A stretch of 64,000 nt of DNA, from the NCBI GenBank assembly GCA_946902985.2, contig OX336393.1, positions 52,387,265 to 52,451,264 on the forward strand, written 5' to 3'. The translations under genes and the position numbers were made by a program. Source of the stretch: Meconema thalassinum. Lineage: Eukaryota > Arthropoda > Insecta > Orthoptera > Tettigoniidae. The notes below the pieces were generated by a model. It saw only the letters and a list, made by a program, of their open reading frames with translations. It had not been told where the DNA came from and did no database searches. This document shows positions 1 through 10,189 of this stretch, in pieces. Numbering within the stretch: position 1 is the first letter of the stretch; every line of letters begins with the position of its first letter.

Positions 1-413
1 GCCATGGTGACGTACAGTATAATGTGCGCTGATAAATGAGCCAATGGGTGGCTTGGGAAGTTAATTCCATAAAAGCCCGCTCCGCTTTACGGGCACTCTC
101 CTACCCCCTCCCCCTCCCCCCCCCCCCCCCCCTACTAACTAGCTACTGCTCGAAATTCAGGGCAAGCTCGTGGGCAAACAGAGTGTCGTCATGAATAATA
201 ATATCTTATATCACTGTGAATATGTATAAATATAACATGTAATTACGATGTTAAATACGCTTGACGAGTGTGGAGTAGCTTTTGTAAAATTATCTTTCCA
301 CACACACACATTGGCGCCCGGCGGGAGTTTCCATTTCCCATGGAATAGCGGCAGACAAGCGTGACGGAGCGCTATTCTTCCATTCTGACACCGTTCATTT
401 ATTTATTTATTTA
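1..413. other. Unassigned, low complexity
   Basis: I see no gene here. A C-rich run lies at about 104-132 and a short ATTT repeat at about 399-411 abuts the Helitron end at 414. Confidence 0.6.
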
Positions 414-968
414 CTAGCAGTAGTGCCCGGCTTCGCCCGGTGGATTTATTTGTTTTATTGATGATAGTGAATACTACTACAGAACTGGAGCGCCAAAGGG
501 TAAGGATTGGAAAACACCAAACGCTCCTTGCAGCTGATAACCTCAGTATACTGCACCAACACCATCGCCCTTATACAGAGGCATACTATTGTCATGATAA
601 TAACTGTATTAAGGGGCCTAAGAAATCTTTTTGCACTAATTACTCCTCGTGACTGCAATTTATAAGCAGCTCGCAATTCTGCACCAGAACACTGGTAGGG
701 ACGACGCGATGCAGCCCGCATTGCTAGGCAACAATAGACTTGGGTATGGTGTTCGGAAGCGCTTGTTCTTCCGACTTAATGAACAAAAATCAATCTTTAA
801 GGATACCTGAGAGTTGTAGCCTAATGCTACATAGCCTAAACTATTCCTCTTGAATCTGGCTATCAAATACAAAAATAATTTTTCGAATCCGACTGGTAGG
901 CCTAGTTCCAGAGATTAGCGCGTTTAAACACATAAACAAACTCTTCAGCTTTATTATATTAGTATAGG
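414..968 (-). mobile_element. Non-autonomous Helitron, family 1
   Basis: Read on the minus strand, the element ends with a GC-rich hairpin (CCGG, six-base loop, CCGG), eight bases, then CTAG followed by T. That is the Helitron 3' signature. The 5' end begins CCTATACTAATATAATAAAG, one base from the TCTATAC start seen in the copy at 21978. The two copies align over their length once the SINE in the other copy is ignored. There is no Rep/helicase coding capacity, so it would depend on an autonomous partner. Open frames inside it are on both strands and unrelated to known proteins. Confidence 0.75.
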
Positions 969-1090
969 TTATTATTATGTATTATTATGTCTTCTTTCTG
1001 CCCTTATGGACAGTGTTGGAGCTTAAATATCTCATGATGACACAATTATCACTTCTCTCCCTTCTTCCTCTTCTCTTCCCAAAATCTCTT

Positions 1091-1640
1091 CATCCTTTAG
1101 GCTAACTGTGTTCCTGTTCTGTCCACAATGTTCCCGTCTTCATCCTTTAGGCTAACTGTGTTCCTGTTCTGTCCACAATGTTCCCGTCTTCATCCTTTAG
1201 GCTAACTGTGTTCCTGTTCTGTCCACAATGTTCCCGTCTTCATCCTTTAGGCTAACTGAGTTCCTGTTCTGTCCACAATGTTCCCGTCTTCATCCTTTAG
1301 GCTAACTGTGTTCCTGTTTTGTCCACAATGTTCCCGTCTTCATCCTTTAGGCTAACTGTGTTCCTGTTCTGTCCACAATGTTCCCGTCTTCATCCTTTAG
1401 GCTAACTGTGTTCCTGTTCTGTCCACAATGTTCCCGTCTTCATCCTTTAGGCTAACTGTGTTCCTGTGCTGTCCACAATGTTCCCGTCTTCATCCTTTAG
1501 GCTAACTGTGTTCCTGTTTTGTCCACAATGTTCCCGTCTTCATCCTTTAGGCTAACTGTGTTCCTGTGCTGTCCACAATGTCCCCGTCTTCATCCTTTAG
1601 GCTAACTGTGTTCCTGTTTTGTCCACAATGTTCCCGTCTT
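1091..1640. repeat. 50-bp minisatellite, 11 units
   Basis: Eleven head-to-tail 50-bp units begin at 1091, 1141, 1191 and so on, each starting CATCCTTTAG. Units differ at very few positions, mainly the last bases of TTCCTGTTCT (variants TTTT and TGCT), so the array is young or recently homogenised. The next would-be unit at 1641 breaks after CATC. No conserved reading frame is implied because 50 is not a multiple of three. Confidence 0.97.
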
Positions 1641-1771
1641 CATCATTTCAGTTACTTTCAATGCTGTATTCTTAATGTTGTTTCTGAATTCTCCTGTGTC
1701 TCCAATCATTATTTATTTATTGTTACATACAATAATCCTAAATTGCCAATTATTCAATTATTGTTATAACT

Positions 1772-2133
1772 AGCTTGCCACAGTGGGTGAGTGGTCAACG
1801 TGTCTGTCTACAAACCCCAAGCTTGGAGGTTCGCTCCTGGCCGTGGTAAGTGATTTTTGAAAGGCGGCAAAAATACGACACCATGTCATACGATGTTGGC
1901 ATATCAAAGAACCCATTTGAATTCAGTAGGCCGTGTTCATAATGGCAAAATTAATCTCGGGAGTTTCCGCCCACACAAATTTCTCTACTAGAAAGCGGTA
2001 TAGTGTTCAACGAGTTTAGATATCTAACCAGCTTGACTTTCATAGTGCTTCAAGGAACAACGAAATTTGACATGCAAGCTACCCTTTGGGTGTCAAATAA
2101 CAAAGCTTGCACCCGGCACCCGAGGCCATACGA

Positions 2134-2171
<38 letters not shown>
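1772..2171 (+). mobile_element. tRNA-derived SINE, family 2
   Basis: It starts AGCTTGCCACAGTGGGTGAG and carries a B-box-like GAGGTTCGCTCC within the first 70 bases, as expected for a tRNA-derived pol III head. The body matches the copy at 24945-25330 throughout. The 3' end is GAGGCCATACGATA followed by (ATT)n at about 2134-2171. No clear target-site duplication is visible. Confidence 0.75.
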
Positions 2172-2173
<2 letters not shown>

Positions 2174-2784
2174 AATACATGTAATTTTCAATGTTTATTC
2201 CTTAGCAGACAAAAACGTAAAATAGAGCAATTTGCTGAATTGTGCCAAAGGTTGAAGGGCTAAAGGGCCCGGAAAGGTTTCAAATTGTGAGTCTTGGAGA
2301 GCTCTATCAAACTAAAATGACGAATTTCTAAAATCACTTCTGGCCTAAATACAGCTCCAGTAAAACAGCTTAAAATCGCTTGTTTCTTTACCCTTTCATC
2401 ATTTCAAATGGTCTTGCCGACTTCATCGTTATGCTTATGTCTACCGTTATGCGTCACAGTTACGGCGTGTATGACGTCATAATGTTGTTCAGTGCATATG
2501 CACCGAGTCTGAGTTTACTCCTGGGGTTTGGCGTTAGGCGAACGGAGACGGCGAGTGCGTGACGTCATGCAGCCCCCGCGCGGGAAGCCTAAGTTAATGG
2601 GTAATGGAGCCTGTTGAAAGAGTCCTGGGGCTTCCAGCGAAGCGAGAAGCCCTCCTGAGCCTTTCTAACATGTGTAGCATTTGTAGCATGCGTCATTAGA
2701 AATTATATAAAGTCTAGTCTCTCAGACTGACTGTATATTCTCCTTTCGATTCAAATCCGAAACAAATCAACTTATTTACATAAT
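2172..2784. other. Unassigned spacer
   Basis: I recognise no gene or repeat boundary. Two GACGTCAT sites occur near 2473 and 2561 but have no supporting context. Confidence 0.4.
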
Positions 2785-3800
2785 TCTAGTGACTTCGGGG
2801 GCGTAGTTGGTAGCATGCTGAACTGCTGTGCCCAAGACCGCGGGTTCAAACCCGGCCGAAGTCATCGGATTTTTTAAGAAAGTTAAAATCTTTCAGTATG
2901 CCTTCCTTCGGAGGGTAAATAAGCCGGCGGTCCCTTGTCATAAATTTATGACATGTAAAAGATCCTTCCCCAGACTAAACTTGTGTGAAGCTAAATTTCT
3001 AGGTTTGATTTCGTCGGAACGCTCTATCAAAGTTCCAACGTTAGGTATCATTCATTATCTGGTAGCGGAAGTTGGAACTACTTGAAATTGAACAGAACTT
3101 GTAGCTCACCCTATGGTTGTCCGCTTGAAGCAGCTACAGCGTCTGGCAAGCCGAATATGTCCTCGGACACTCCCGGCACTAAAAGCCATACGATAATTAA
3201 TAATAATATATAATTCTCTCTTTAATGTAATCCTTCGTTCAATATACTCAGGCGTTTGTTGCTTTTTTGAAAAATGTTCACACCGGAAGTAGTTCTAAGG
3301 GCTTCCTATAATATTTCAATTTGTTGTCAACCCAAAACTTCAAAAAAGAGAAAATTGATTTTTCATCAAAACCAAAGTCAACGCTACCTTGAGTTCGTAT
3401 CACTACGCCTAAATAGCCTACGTGTAAAATCATTAGATCTAGTCTCTTGTTGCTAAATTTGGTAGCACTGTACATTGCTGGTTGAATTTTTGTTGAGTTT
3501 CATGCCTGCAGAAGAACATCAGATTTCCCCGGGTAACTTTCTAGGATGAGAGATGATAGCAGTTGAGATATTTTGTGTTCTGAGAAATCTCCTCGCTTCC
3601 AAAAGAGGCAACGAGGAAAGATAAGTCATCGATATTCCTCGAACTGATCGACAGTGCCAGCTTCCATTAGCGGCGATTAAAGCAATCTGATCGCAGGCCC
3701 TGCCAGAGCGGGTCTGTGTGTATTCAGCTCCTCAAGGTGTGAGGTCGGACCGATCGCGTCAGTGGGGCAGTAGGAATTATTCTGACATCTGTAGCTATAC
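2785..3800. repeat. Segmental duplication, copy A
   Basis: This block aligns with 4428-5470. Both contain a family-1 SINE followed by the same roughly 600 bp of flank, running to the shared ATCTGTAGCTATA at the right edge. Copy A lacks about 30 bp that copy B has near 4940-4970. Confidence 0.85.
2791..3210 (+). mobile_element. tRNA-derived SINE, family 1
   Basis: The head has an A-box-like GTAGTTGGTAGCATGC and a B box GGGTTCAAACCC. The body is shared with copies at 4434, 6301 (minus) and 16543. It ends AGCCATACGATAATT plus an A/T-rich tail, an end very like that of family 2. Confidence 0.8.
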
Positions 3801-3807
3801 ATAATAA

Positions 3808-3868
3808 TAATATCGTATGGCCTCGGGTGCCGGGTGCAAGCTTTGTTATTTGACACCCAGAGGGTAGC
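3808..3868 (-). mobile_element. 3' fragment of SINE family 2
   Basis: On the minus strand this matches the last 60 bases of the SINE at 1772, from TGACACCC-like sequence through GAGGCCATACGATATTATT. The head is missing, as in a 5'-truncated copy. Confidence 0.7.
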
Positions 3869-3879
3869 TTATATGTAGA

Positions 3880-3945
3880 ATTTTATTTTTTTGTTTTCTG
3901 TAACATCTCAATTCTCATAATTACTTTTATAATTTTATTTTATGT
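3880..3945. repeat. Short dispersed A/T-rich repeat
   Basis: About 65 bases, including TTGTTTTCTGTAACAT and TCTCATAATTACTTTTATAA, recur nearly unchanged at 12938-13003. The parent element is unknown. Confidence 0.6.
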
Positions 3946-4427
3946 TCGACCCTGACTATTATGTGCCAGAAAACTGTACTATAATGAGGCTCATTATAAC
4001 ACTATTTTTCATTATGAAACTGTTTCTCCCACCAATCAGAGCTCAAGAAACAGTTGTTTGACCAATTAGATAATTAGATGCGCTGAGTTCCACGGCCTTC
4101 TAATTTAAATTTCACTGCCAGGCCTAGTGTCATAGTAGAGTAATCGAGGAGGCCATGGTCAAATACAAGGCATTCTCTGCGTCTCATGCGCTCTGTTCAG
4201 TCCATAAAACTGGCGAAATCTCGACAGATATTTATGAATATTTATGTTTGAACATAAAAAAGTTATAATAATTATCGTCGAACATAAACAGTCGTATGCA
4301 ACTCGCCTTTAATGGTAATTAAGACACTCGTATGGAAATTACAAGACTCGCATACGCTCGTTTTATAAACATACTCGTCTCTTAATTAATGCCATTATAG
4401 GCTCGTTGCATAATGTACTATTACATA
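3946..4427. other. Unassigned, possible MITE remnant
   Basis: No gene is visible. AGGCTCATTATA near 4000 and TTATAGGCTCGTTGCATAAT near 4395 suggest an unrecognised element, but I could not define its ends. Confidence 0.3.
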
Positions 4428-5470
4428 ACTCTAGCGACTTCGGTGGCGTAGTCGGTAGCATGCTGAGCTTCTATGCCCAAAACCGCGGGTTCAAACCCGG
4501 CCAAAGTCGTCGGATTTTTTAAGAACGTTAAAATCCTTCAGTATGCCTTCCTTCGGAGTGGAAATAAAGCCGGCGGTCCCATGTCATAGATTTATGGCAT
4601 GTAAAAGGGCCTTCCACAGACTAAACTTGTGTGAAGCTAAATTTCTAGGTTTGATTTCGTTGGAACGCTCTATCAAAGTTCCAACGTTCACCATTAGGTA
4701 TCATTATCTGGTAGCGGAAGTTGGAACCACATGAAATCGAACAAAACTTGTAGCTCACCTTATGGGTGTCCGCTTGAAGCAGCTACAGCGTCTGGCAAGC
4801 CGAATATGTCCTCGGACACTCCCGCCACTATAAGCCATACGATCATAATTCTTTCTTTAATGTGATCCTTGGTTCAAGATCCTCGGGCGTTCGTTGCTTT
4901 TTTTGAAATATGTTCACACCGGAAGTAGTTCTAAGGGCTTAAGTGATACTATGCATTGACTCACACTAGCTTCCTATAATATTTCAATTTGTTGTCAACC
5001 GAAAACTTCAAAAAAGAGAAAATTGATTTTTCCATCAAAACCTAAATTAACGCTACCTTAAGTTCGTATCACTACGCCTAAATAGCCTACGTGTAAAATC
5101 ATTAGATCTAGTCTCTTATTGCTAAATTTGGTAGCACTGTACATTGCTGGTTGAATTTTTGTTGAGTTTCATGCCCGCAGAAGAACATCAGAATTCCTCG
5201 AGTAACCTTCTGGGATGAGAGATGATAGCAGTTGAGATATTTTGTGTTCTGAGAAATCTCCTCACTTCCAAAAGAGGCAACGAGGAAAGATAAGTCATCG
5301 ATATTCCTCGAACTGATCGACAGTGCCAGCTTCCATTAGCGGCGATTAAAGCAATCTGATCGCAGGCCCTGCCAGAGCGGATCTGTAGGCTAAGTATTCA
5401 GCTCCTCAAGGTGTGAGGTCTCTCCGAACGCATCAACACGGATTATTCTGATATCTGTAGCTATAAATAA
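4428..5470. repeat. Segmental duplication, copy B
   Basis: Second copy of 2785-3800 in the same orientation, about 1.64 kb downstream. Scattered substitutions and a ~30-bp indel at about 4940-4970 show it is not recent. Confidence 0.85.
4434..4848 (+). mobile_element. tRNA-derived SINE, family 1
   Basis: Same family as 2791, with an A-box-like GTAGTCGGTAGCATGC and B box GGGTTCAAACCC. It ends AAGCCATACGATCATAATT. It was duplicated along with its flank rather than inserted separately. Confidence 0.8.
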
Positions 5471-5574
5471 AGCCATCCGTGGATGCGGATATAGTTTGCG
5501 TGGCTGTGCGGATAGCAGATAATGTTTCGAGAAAATTTGCGGATAGTTTTAGAATACAATGCGAACTTGTTTAA

Positions 5575-6252
5575 CCCTGCGTTACCCACGCTAACACAGT
5601 TACACCAATGCCCGCGCACGGACTCCGAGACCGTGTTTTCTTTTCATTGTTACAATTTTATTAAAATGAACAAATGTTGATATTTTTGGCAAACTCTAAT
5701 TTACATAAGAAGTATAGAAGCATGCTAGAGGTAATTACCAGTTTTACGTACGTACAAGCCTATAATATGTGTAATTATCAACTAAGAACGTATAACTAAA
5801 GAACTAATAACTGAAAAAACTTGTTACTGGAAATAACTTATCAAACAACATTGCTTTTGAAAATGACATCTTAGAAAACGTGAATGTAAAGAAATCTGTT
5901 TGGTTAGCATAATGTCAACTCTGTAAACATCTAACACTTATAAACTGACACTTTTTAGTCTGAATCTGTTTCTTCCAGAAAATCATCAAAATATATCAGG
6001 TTCACTAGACACTTCATTTAGTAGACGAAGAATCCTATTCTCCTCGCTATGATCCATTTTGTATAGGATTTAGACATAAGATTCTATACTAAAAAGTTGA
6101 AAAAGCACAAACACATGAATGACAGACCGGGCTTGGATGGGGTTGGAAACGGAAGCTATACCGGCTCGCCGCACTTTTTGCCAACTTATAGCTATGTAAT
6201 AACAAAAACAGCCTACGCCCGGACCGTGAGACCGTGCGCGAGTAACGCAGGG
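5575..6252. mobile_element. piggyBac-like non-autonomous element
   Basis: The block is bounded by TTAA at 5571-5574 and 6253-6256. Its ends are inverted: CCCTGCGTTACCCACGC on the left, and CCCTGCGTTACTCGCGC as the reverse complement of the right. TTAA targets with CCCT-type ends are the piggyBac hallmark. The 678-bp interior is A/T-rich and has no transposase. Inferred to move with a piggyBac-family enzyme supplied in trans. Confidence 0.65.
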
Positions 6253-6300
6253 TTAACATCATATGTCTCCGTTTTTTTTGTCATGACATTTATTTATTAT

Positions 6301-6662
6301 TTATCGTATGGCTCTTAGTGCGGGGAGTGTCCGAGGACATGTTCGGTTCGCCAGAGGCTGTAGCTGCTTCAATGCGGACACCCATGGGGTGAGCTACAAG
6401 TTCCGTTAAATTTCAAGTAGTTCCAACTTTCGCTACCAGATGTCACTGACATCTAGTGGTGAACGTTGGAACTATGATAGAGCGTTTCAACGAAATCTAA
6501 CATGGAAATTTAGCTTCACACAAGTTTAGTTAGTGGAAGGATATTTTACATGCCATAAATCTATATCATGGCACCGCCGGCTTTACTTCCCCTCCGGGTT
6601 TGAACCCGCTATCTTGGGCACATCACTTCAGCATGCTACCAACTACGTCACCTAAGCCGCTA
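6301..6662 (-). mobile_element. tRNA-derived SINE, family 1, minus strand
   Basis: The reverse complement matches the SINEs at 2791 and 4434. The head near 6655 carries GTAGTTGGTAGCATGC and the tail at 6301 is AGCCATACGATAA. The B box is altered (AGCGGGTTCAAACCC is retained, flanks are diverged). Confidence 0.75.
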
Positions 6663-6713
6663 TTTCCAGTCATCTAGTGAGAGTGAAGATTTAAGGAGAA
6701 ATAATTTTAAGTC

Positions 6714-7423
6714 TGAGATTTGCTGATGACATCTTAACCGATACGTCAGAGCATTTGAATGAGTTTTTGAATGGTATGATGAAAATTAACAAAATGTAAC
6801 ATAAAAACCTCTATGGACATCAAATTGGCAGGTGAAAATCCAAAGGAAGTAGCAGACTAAAGTTACTTATGAAGGAAAATAGCCTGTGATGGACGAAGCA
6901 AAGAGGATATATAAAAGTAGGTTACCACAAGCAAGGAAAGAATTTCTACAGAAAAGGAATTTGTTGACATCGAATATAGATTTAGGTATCAGAAATTCAT
7001 TTTAGAAAGCCTTTGTCTGGAGCGTGGTGCTCTATGGAAGTGAAACTTGGACTATTGGTGCAGCAGAAAAGAGGAGAATTGAAGCGTTTGAAATGTGATG
7101 TTACAGGAGAATGATGAAGATGTGATGGGTAGATAGGGTTACAAACGAAGAGGTATTAAGACTAGTGAAAGAGGAGAGATGTTTCTGGCGACTGCTAATG
7201 AAGAGAATAAATAGGTTGGTAGGACACATACAAAGACACCCAGGAATAGCAAGCTTAGTTATGGAAGGAAGGGTCGAGGACAAGAACTGTAGAAGTAGAC
7301 CAAGGTTAGAATATGTTAAACAGATTGCCTCGGATGTAGGATGTGATAGCTATGTAGAGATGAAACGATTAGCTCAGGACAGGGAAGCATGGAGGGCTGC
7401 ATCAAACCAGTCAAAAGTCTGAA
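6714..7423 (+). pseudogene. Decayed LINE reverse transcriptase, C-terminal part
   Basis: Translation begins LRFADDI, the reverse-transcriptase motif C (F/YADD), then runs into several stops and frameshifts. The clearest open stretch, 7165-7422, reads like the tail of insect non-LTR polyproteins, ending VEMKRLAQDREAWRAASNQS after an arginine-rich RPRLEYVKQI segment. Endonuclease and most of the RT are absent, so this is a 5'-truncated, dead copy. The clade is not assigned. Confidence 0.7.
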
Positions 7424-7511
7424 GACTCAAACAACAACAGTACGATTGTACCCAATTGTATTGGGTGTTATTCCCTATACCTGAACAAAATTGACATTAA
7501 TAAAGTCACTA

Positions 7512-8730
7512 CTAACCGACAGCGGTAGCTACGCTTGCTAAGGCGCAGCACTAGGCCATGGGGCCAAGCTCTCTGTAGACGTGGGTTCCAGCCCCACCGT
7601 CGGCCATTCTTGAAATAGTTCTCCATTTTCAACTCCAGGAAAATGCTGGGACAGTACCTTCTGACAGACCACGGCCGCTTCCTTCCACATACTTGCCCAG
7701 TTTCATTCATCTTCATTCAGTTCATCTCTCATGAGGTTGGCGTCAGGAAGGGCATCCGGCCACAAAAAACATCCGCCACAAAGAATTTCATCGCATCTTA
7801 TCCCCGATGCCGTAGTCAACTGGAATAATATGGGATGGTCATACAAATATAAGGTGCGTTCAAAAAGTAACGAGCAGGATGCTGGAATGCGCAAACCGGT
7901 GACTACATCGGCTAATCGTGGCGTGTGTAACGAGGTGTGGTTCCGACCAGAGCGTGGAAGGTCACAGCCCGTCGCTAGAGGGCACGCGTGCACGGAACGT
8001 GACGATACAAAGTGAGCAGCAGCATGCATCAATCTCCAACGCTGCCAGTCGCATTGCAAACTGTGACATGGAGGCGTCAACCGAAGAGCAAAGAGGTGTT
8101 GTTCGGTTTCTTACAGCGGAAGGAGTACGGGGAGCGGACAGTCATCGCCAAATGTCACAAGTGTACGGCGAACACTGCATGAACCCTAGCAAGGGTCAAG
8201 GCGTGGCACAAGCGCTTCAGGGAAGGACGGGTGTCGTTTGCCTATGATGCCCGGTCTGGGGTACCCCCCTGCATTACCGATGACAACGTCCAGCTGGTTG
8301 ATGCACTCATTACCCAGGATCGCCGAGTGACAGTGAACGCCATAGCCGCCGTGGTCGCTCCACGACAAAGCACGACCTCATACGGCCAACACAGTCGCGG
8401 CACTCCTGCAGAAATTCAAATGGGAGGTTCTCGGCCACCGTACATACAGTCCAGACATCTCTCCCTGTGATTACGCATGTTTGGTCCCCTGAAAATGGCT
8501 CTGCGGGGCCAACGATTCACCTCGGACGTCGACGTCCAGCTGTACGTGCGGAACTGGTTCACATCGCAGCCCAGGGAATTTTATGAGACAGCCATTCACC
8601 GCCTCGTGTCACAGTGGGACAAGTGCCTCAACAGCCAGGGCCAATACTTCTAACATACAGGTACTGGTTCTGTAATTATGTCTTCGGCTCGTTACTTTTT
8701 GAACGCACCTTATACATACATACATACAAC
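7512..8730 (+). mobile_element. tRNA-derived SINE, family 3, carrying a mariner
   Basis: The element is flanked by a 13-bp direct repeat AATAAAGTCACTA at 7499-7511 and 8731-8743, the expected LINE-type target-site duplication. The body at 7512-7849 contains TCGGCCATTCTTGAAATAGT and AATGCTGGGACAGTACCTTC and matches 15081-15309. The tail is (TACA)n at about 8713-8730. A mariner at 7852-8710 sits between body and tail, so the SINE came first. Confidence 0.8.
7852..8710 (+). mobile_element. Internally deleted mariner (DD34D type)
   Basis: Perfect 24-bp terminal inverted repeats begin AGGTGCGTTCAAAAAGTAAC and are flanked by TA on both sides (7850-7851, 8711-8712). The interior keeps the transposase N terminus from 8069 (MEASTEEQRGVVRFLTAEGV, then an SQVYGEHCMN segment typical of mariners) and the C terminus (PLKMALRGQRFTSD to QWDKCLNSQGQYF, ending near 8652). 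The catalytic centre is missing and frames are broken, so there is no active enzyme. The intact ends could still be mobilised in trans. Confidence 0.85.
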
Positions 8731-8852
8731 AATAAAGTCACTAAAAATCCTTGGATTTATTAATTTAGATCGTCAAGTGATCATAACCAGGCTTTTAAGT
8801 CAATACTATGAGTGTGTGTGAGTATATTTGCATCATACAATTTTAGTTTCAC

Positions 8853-9043
8853 AATAATAATAATAATAATAATAATACTGTTATTGGTTTAACGTCTCTT
8901 TGAACAACTGTGGCTTTTAGAGACGCCGGGGTGCCAGAATGTTGCCCAGAAGGGGATCTTTAAATCTATTGACACGGCTCCCTCGCATTTGCGCACCCTC
9001 AAATGCCAACCGACTGGGCCAGGATTCGATCCTGCAACCTGGA
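8853..9043 (-). mobile_element. tRNA-derived SINE, minus strand, head-truncated
   Basis: On the minus strand it reads GCAGGATCGAATCCTGG (B box) near 9035, then CCGGCGTCTCTAAAAGCC, and ends in an (ATT)n tail at 8853-8877. This fits a familiar arthropod SINE layout. The A-box half is lost at the junction with the next SINE. Confidence 0.65.
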
Positions 9044-9207
9044 GACATGGTGGCACAGTGGTCAAGCTCTTTGCCTCTCATCAAGGCGGACCGGGTTCGA
9101 TTCCCGGTCAGTGCGCGTGAGATTAACGAAGTGAAATGCCATGCCCTGTGGTTCGGATTCCACGTGAGAAGGAGGTCCCGTGGCTCATGATCGTGAGATT
9201 AATAGTC
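9043..9207 (+). mobile_element. tRNA-derived SINE, family 4
   Basis: It begins ATGGTGGCACAGTGGTCAAG and has the B box GGGTTCGATTCCC. The downstream body contains GTGGTTCGGATTCCACGTGA and GAGGTCCCGTGGCTCATGAT. The same family is inserted, minus strand, at 20415-20573 with a clean target-site duplication. Confidence 0.75.
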
Positions 9208-9390
9208 ACATTATAGTACAGTATAGCCTACGTTTGAAATTGCATTATTGACCAAAATTTCAATTTTTGTTTTTTCGTTGGAAATGGAAACCTTATTTGT
9301 CTGCTGTAAGTAGTTTAAATCTATTTTAAGGGGGCTCGTACGTACATGTCTAGGGGGCGTGGCTCTACACTATCTTACTTGCATTTAAAT

Positions 9391-10189
9391 ATCCTGTGGA
9401 TTGGCGACCACGGGACCCCAGCTGAGTCCGGCGTTGCTTCCACTTACTTGTGCCGGGCTCGTCCCGTATTCTTGGTCAACTCTTGTCCTTTTCCGACCCC
9501 GACGGTATTAGGGTATTCGAGACCTAGAGAGTCTCTTCCTTTCCCGCCTTAATTGGCCCTTCTCTCATCTTTCCTCATCCCTCTTTCTTCTGGGGATCGG
9601 CCTTCACTTTCTTTTCATTATACTGTAGTTCCTTTTCTCTTTAACATTCCCGCCCTGATTTTCTGAATTGGCTCCCGGTGTCTCTAAATTACATTTTATG
9701 GGTATTTTCAATCTCAACCACATTTTGTAAATATTTTGTAAATATTCTCAATCTTCATTGCATTTTGTAAGTATTTTCAATCTTAATTGCATTTTGTCAG
9801 TACAGTGGGCTTCCACGTATTGTGAGTATTTTTAATCTACCATACATTTTGTAAGCAATTTCAATTTTGTAAGTATTTTGAATTCCAATTGCACTTCGAA
9901 TCTGAACCAGACTTTTTCAATCTAACTTGAGTTGTGTATTTTGAATTTCAATTGCATTTTGTAAGTATTTGAACCTCAATTGCATTTTGTAAGTATTTTG
10001 ATCCTCAATTGCATTTTGTACATATTTTCAATTCCAATTGCAATTTGTATTTTGAACCTAAACTACATTTTGTGCGTAATTTTTTTAATCTAAATTCCTT
10101 TTGTGAGTATTTTCCTTATAAATTACCTTTTGTAAGTATTTCCACTTCACATTTTGTGAGCCATTTCAATCTGAATTTCAGTCCAGCTT
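9391..10189 (+). repeat. Penelope-associated 5' module, copy 1
   Basis: This opens with GGCGACCACGGGACCCCAGC and CGACCCCGACGGTATTAGGG, then becomes a degenerate ~25-30-bp tandem repeat around TTGCATTTTGTAAGTATTTT. It recurs at 17255, 34222 and 53530. Only here does it run straight into a Penelope-like open frame, at CTTAATTTTCGCTATGGT. I infer it is the 5' untranslated or pseudo-LTR part of that element. Confidence 0.6.

Noticed and set aside
1091..1640. CRISPR-like or spaced-repeat array
   Set aside because: Repeats are contiguous, with no unique spacers; the setting is eukaryotic. The same holds for the 57-bp and 105-bp arrays.
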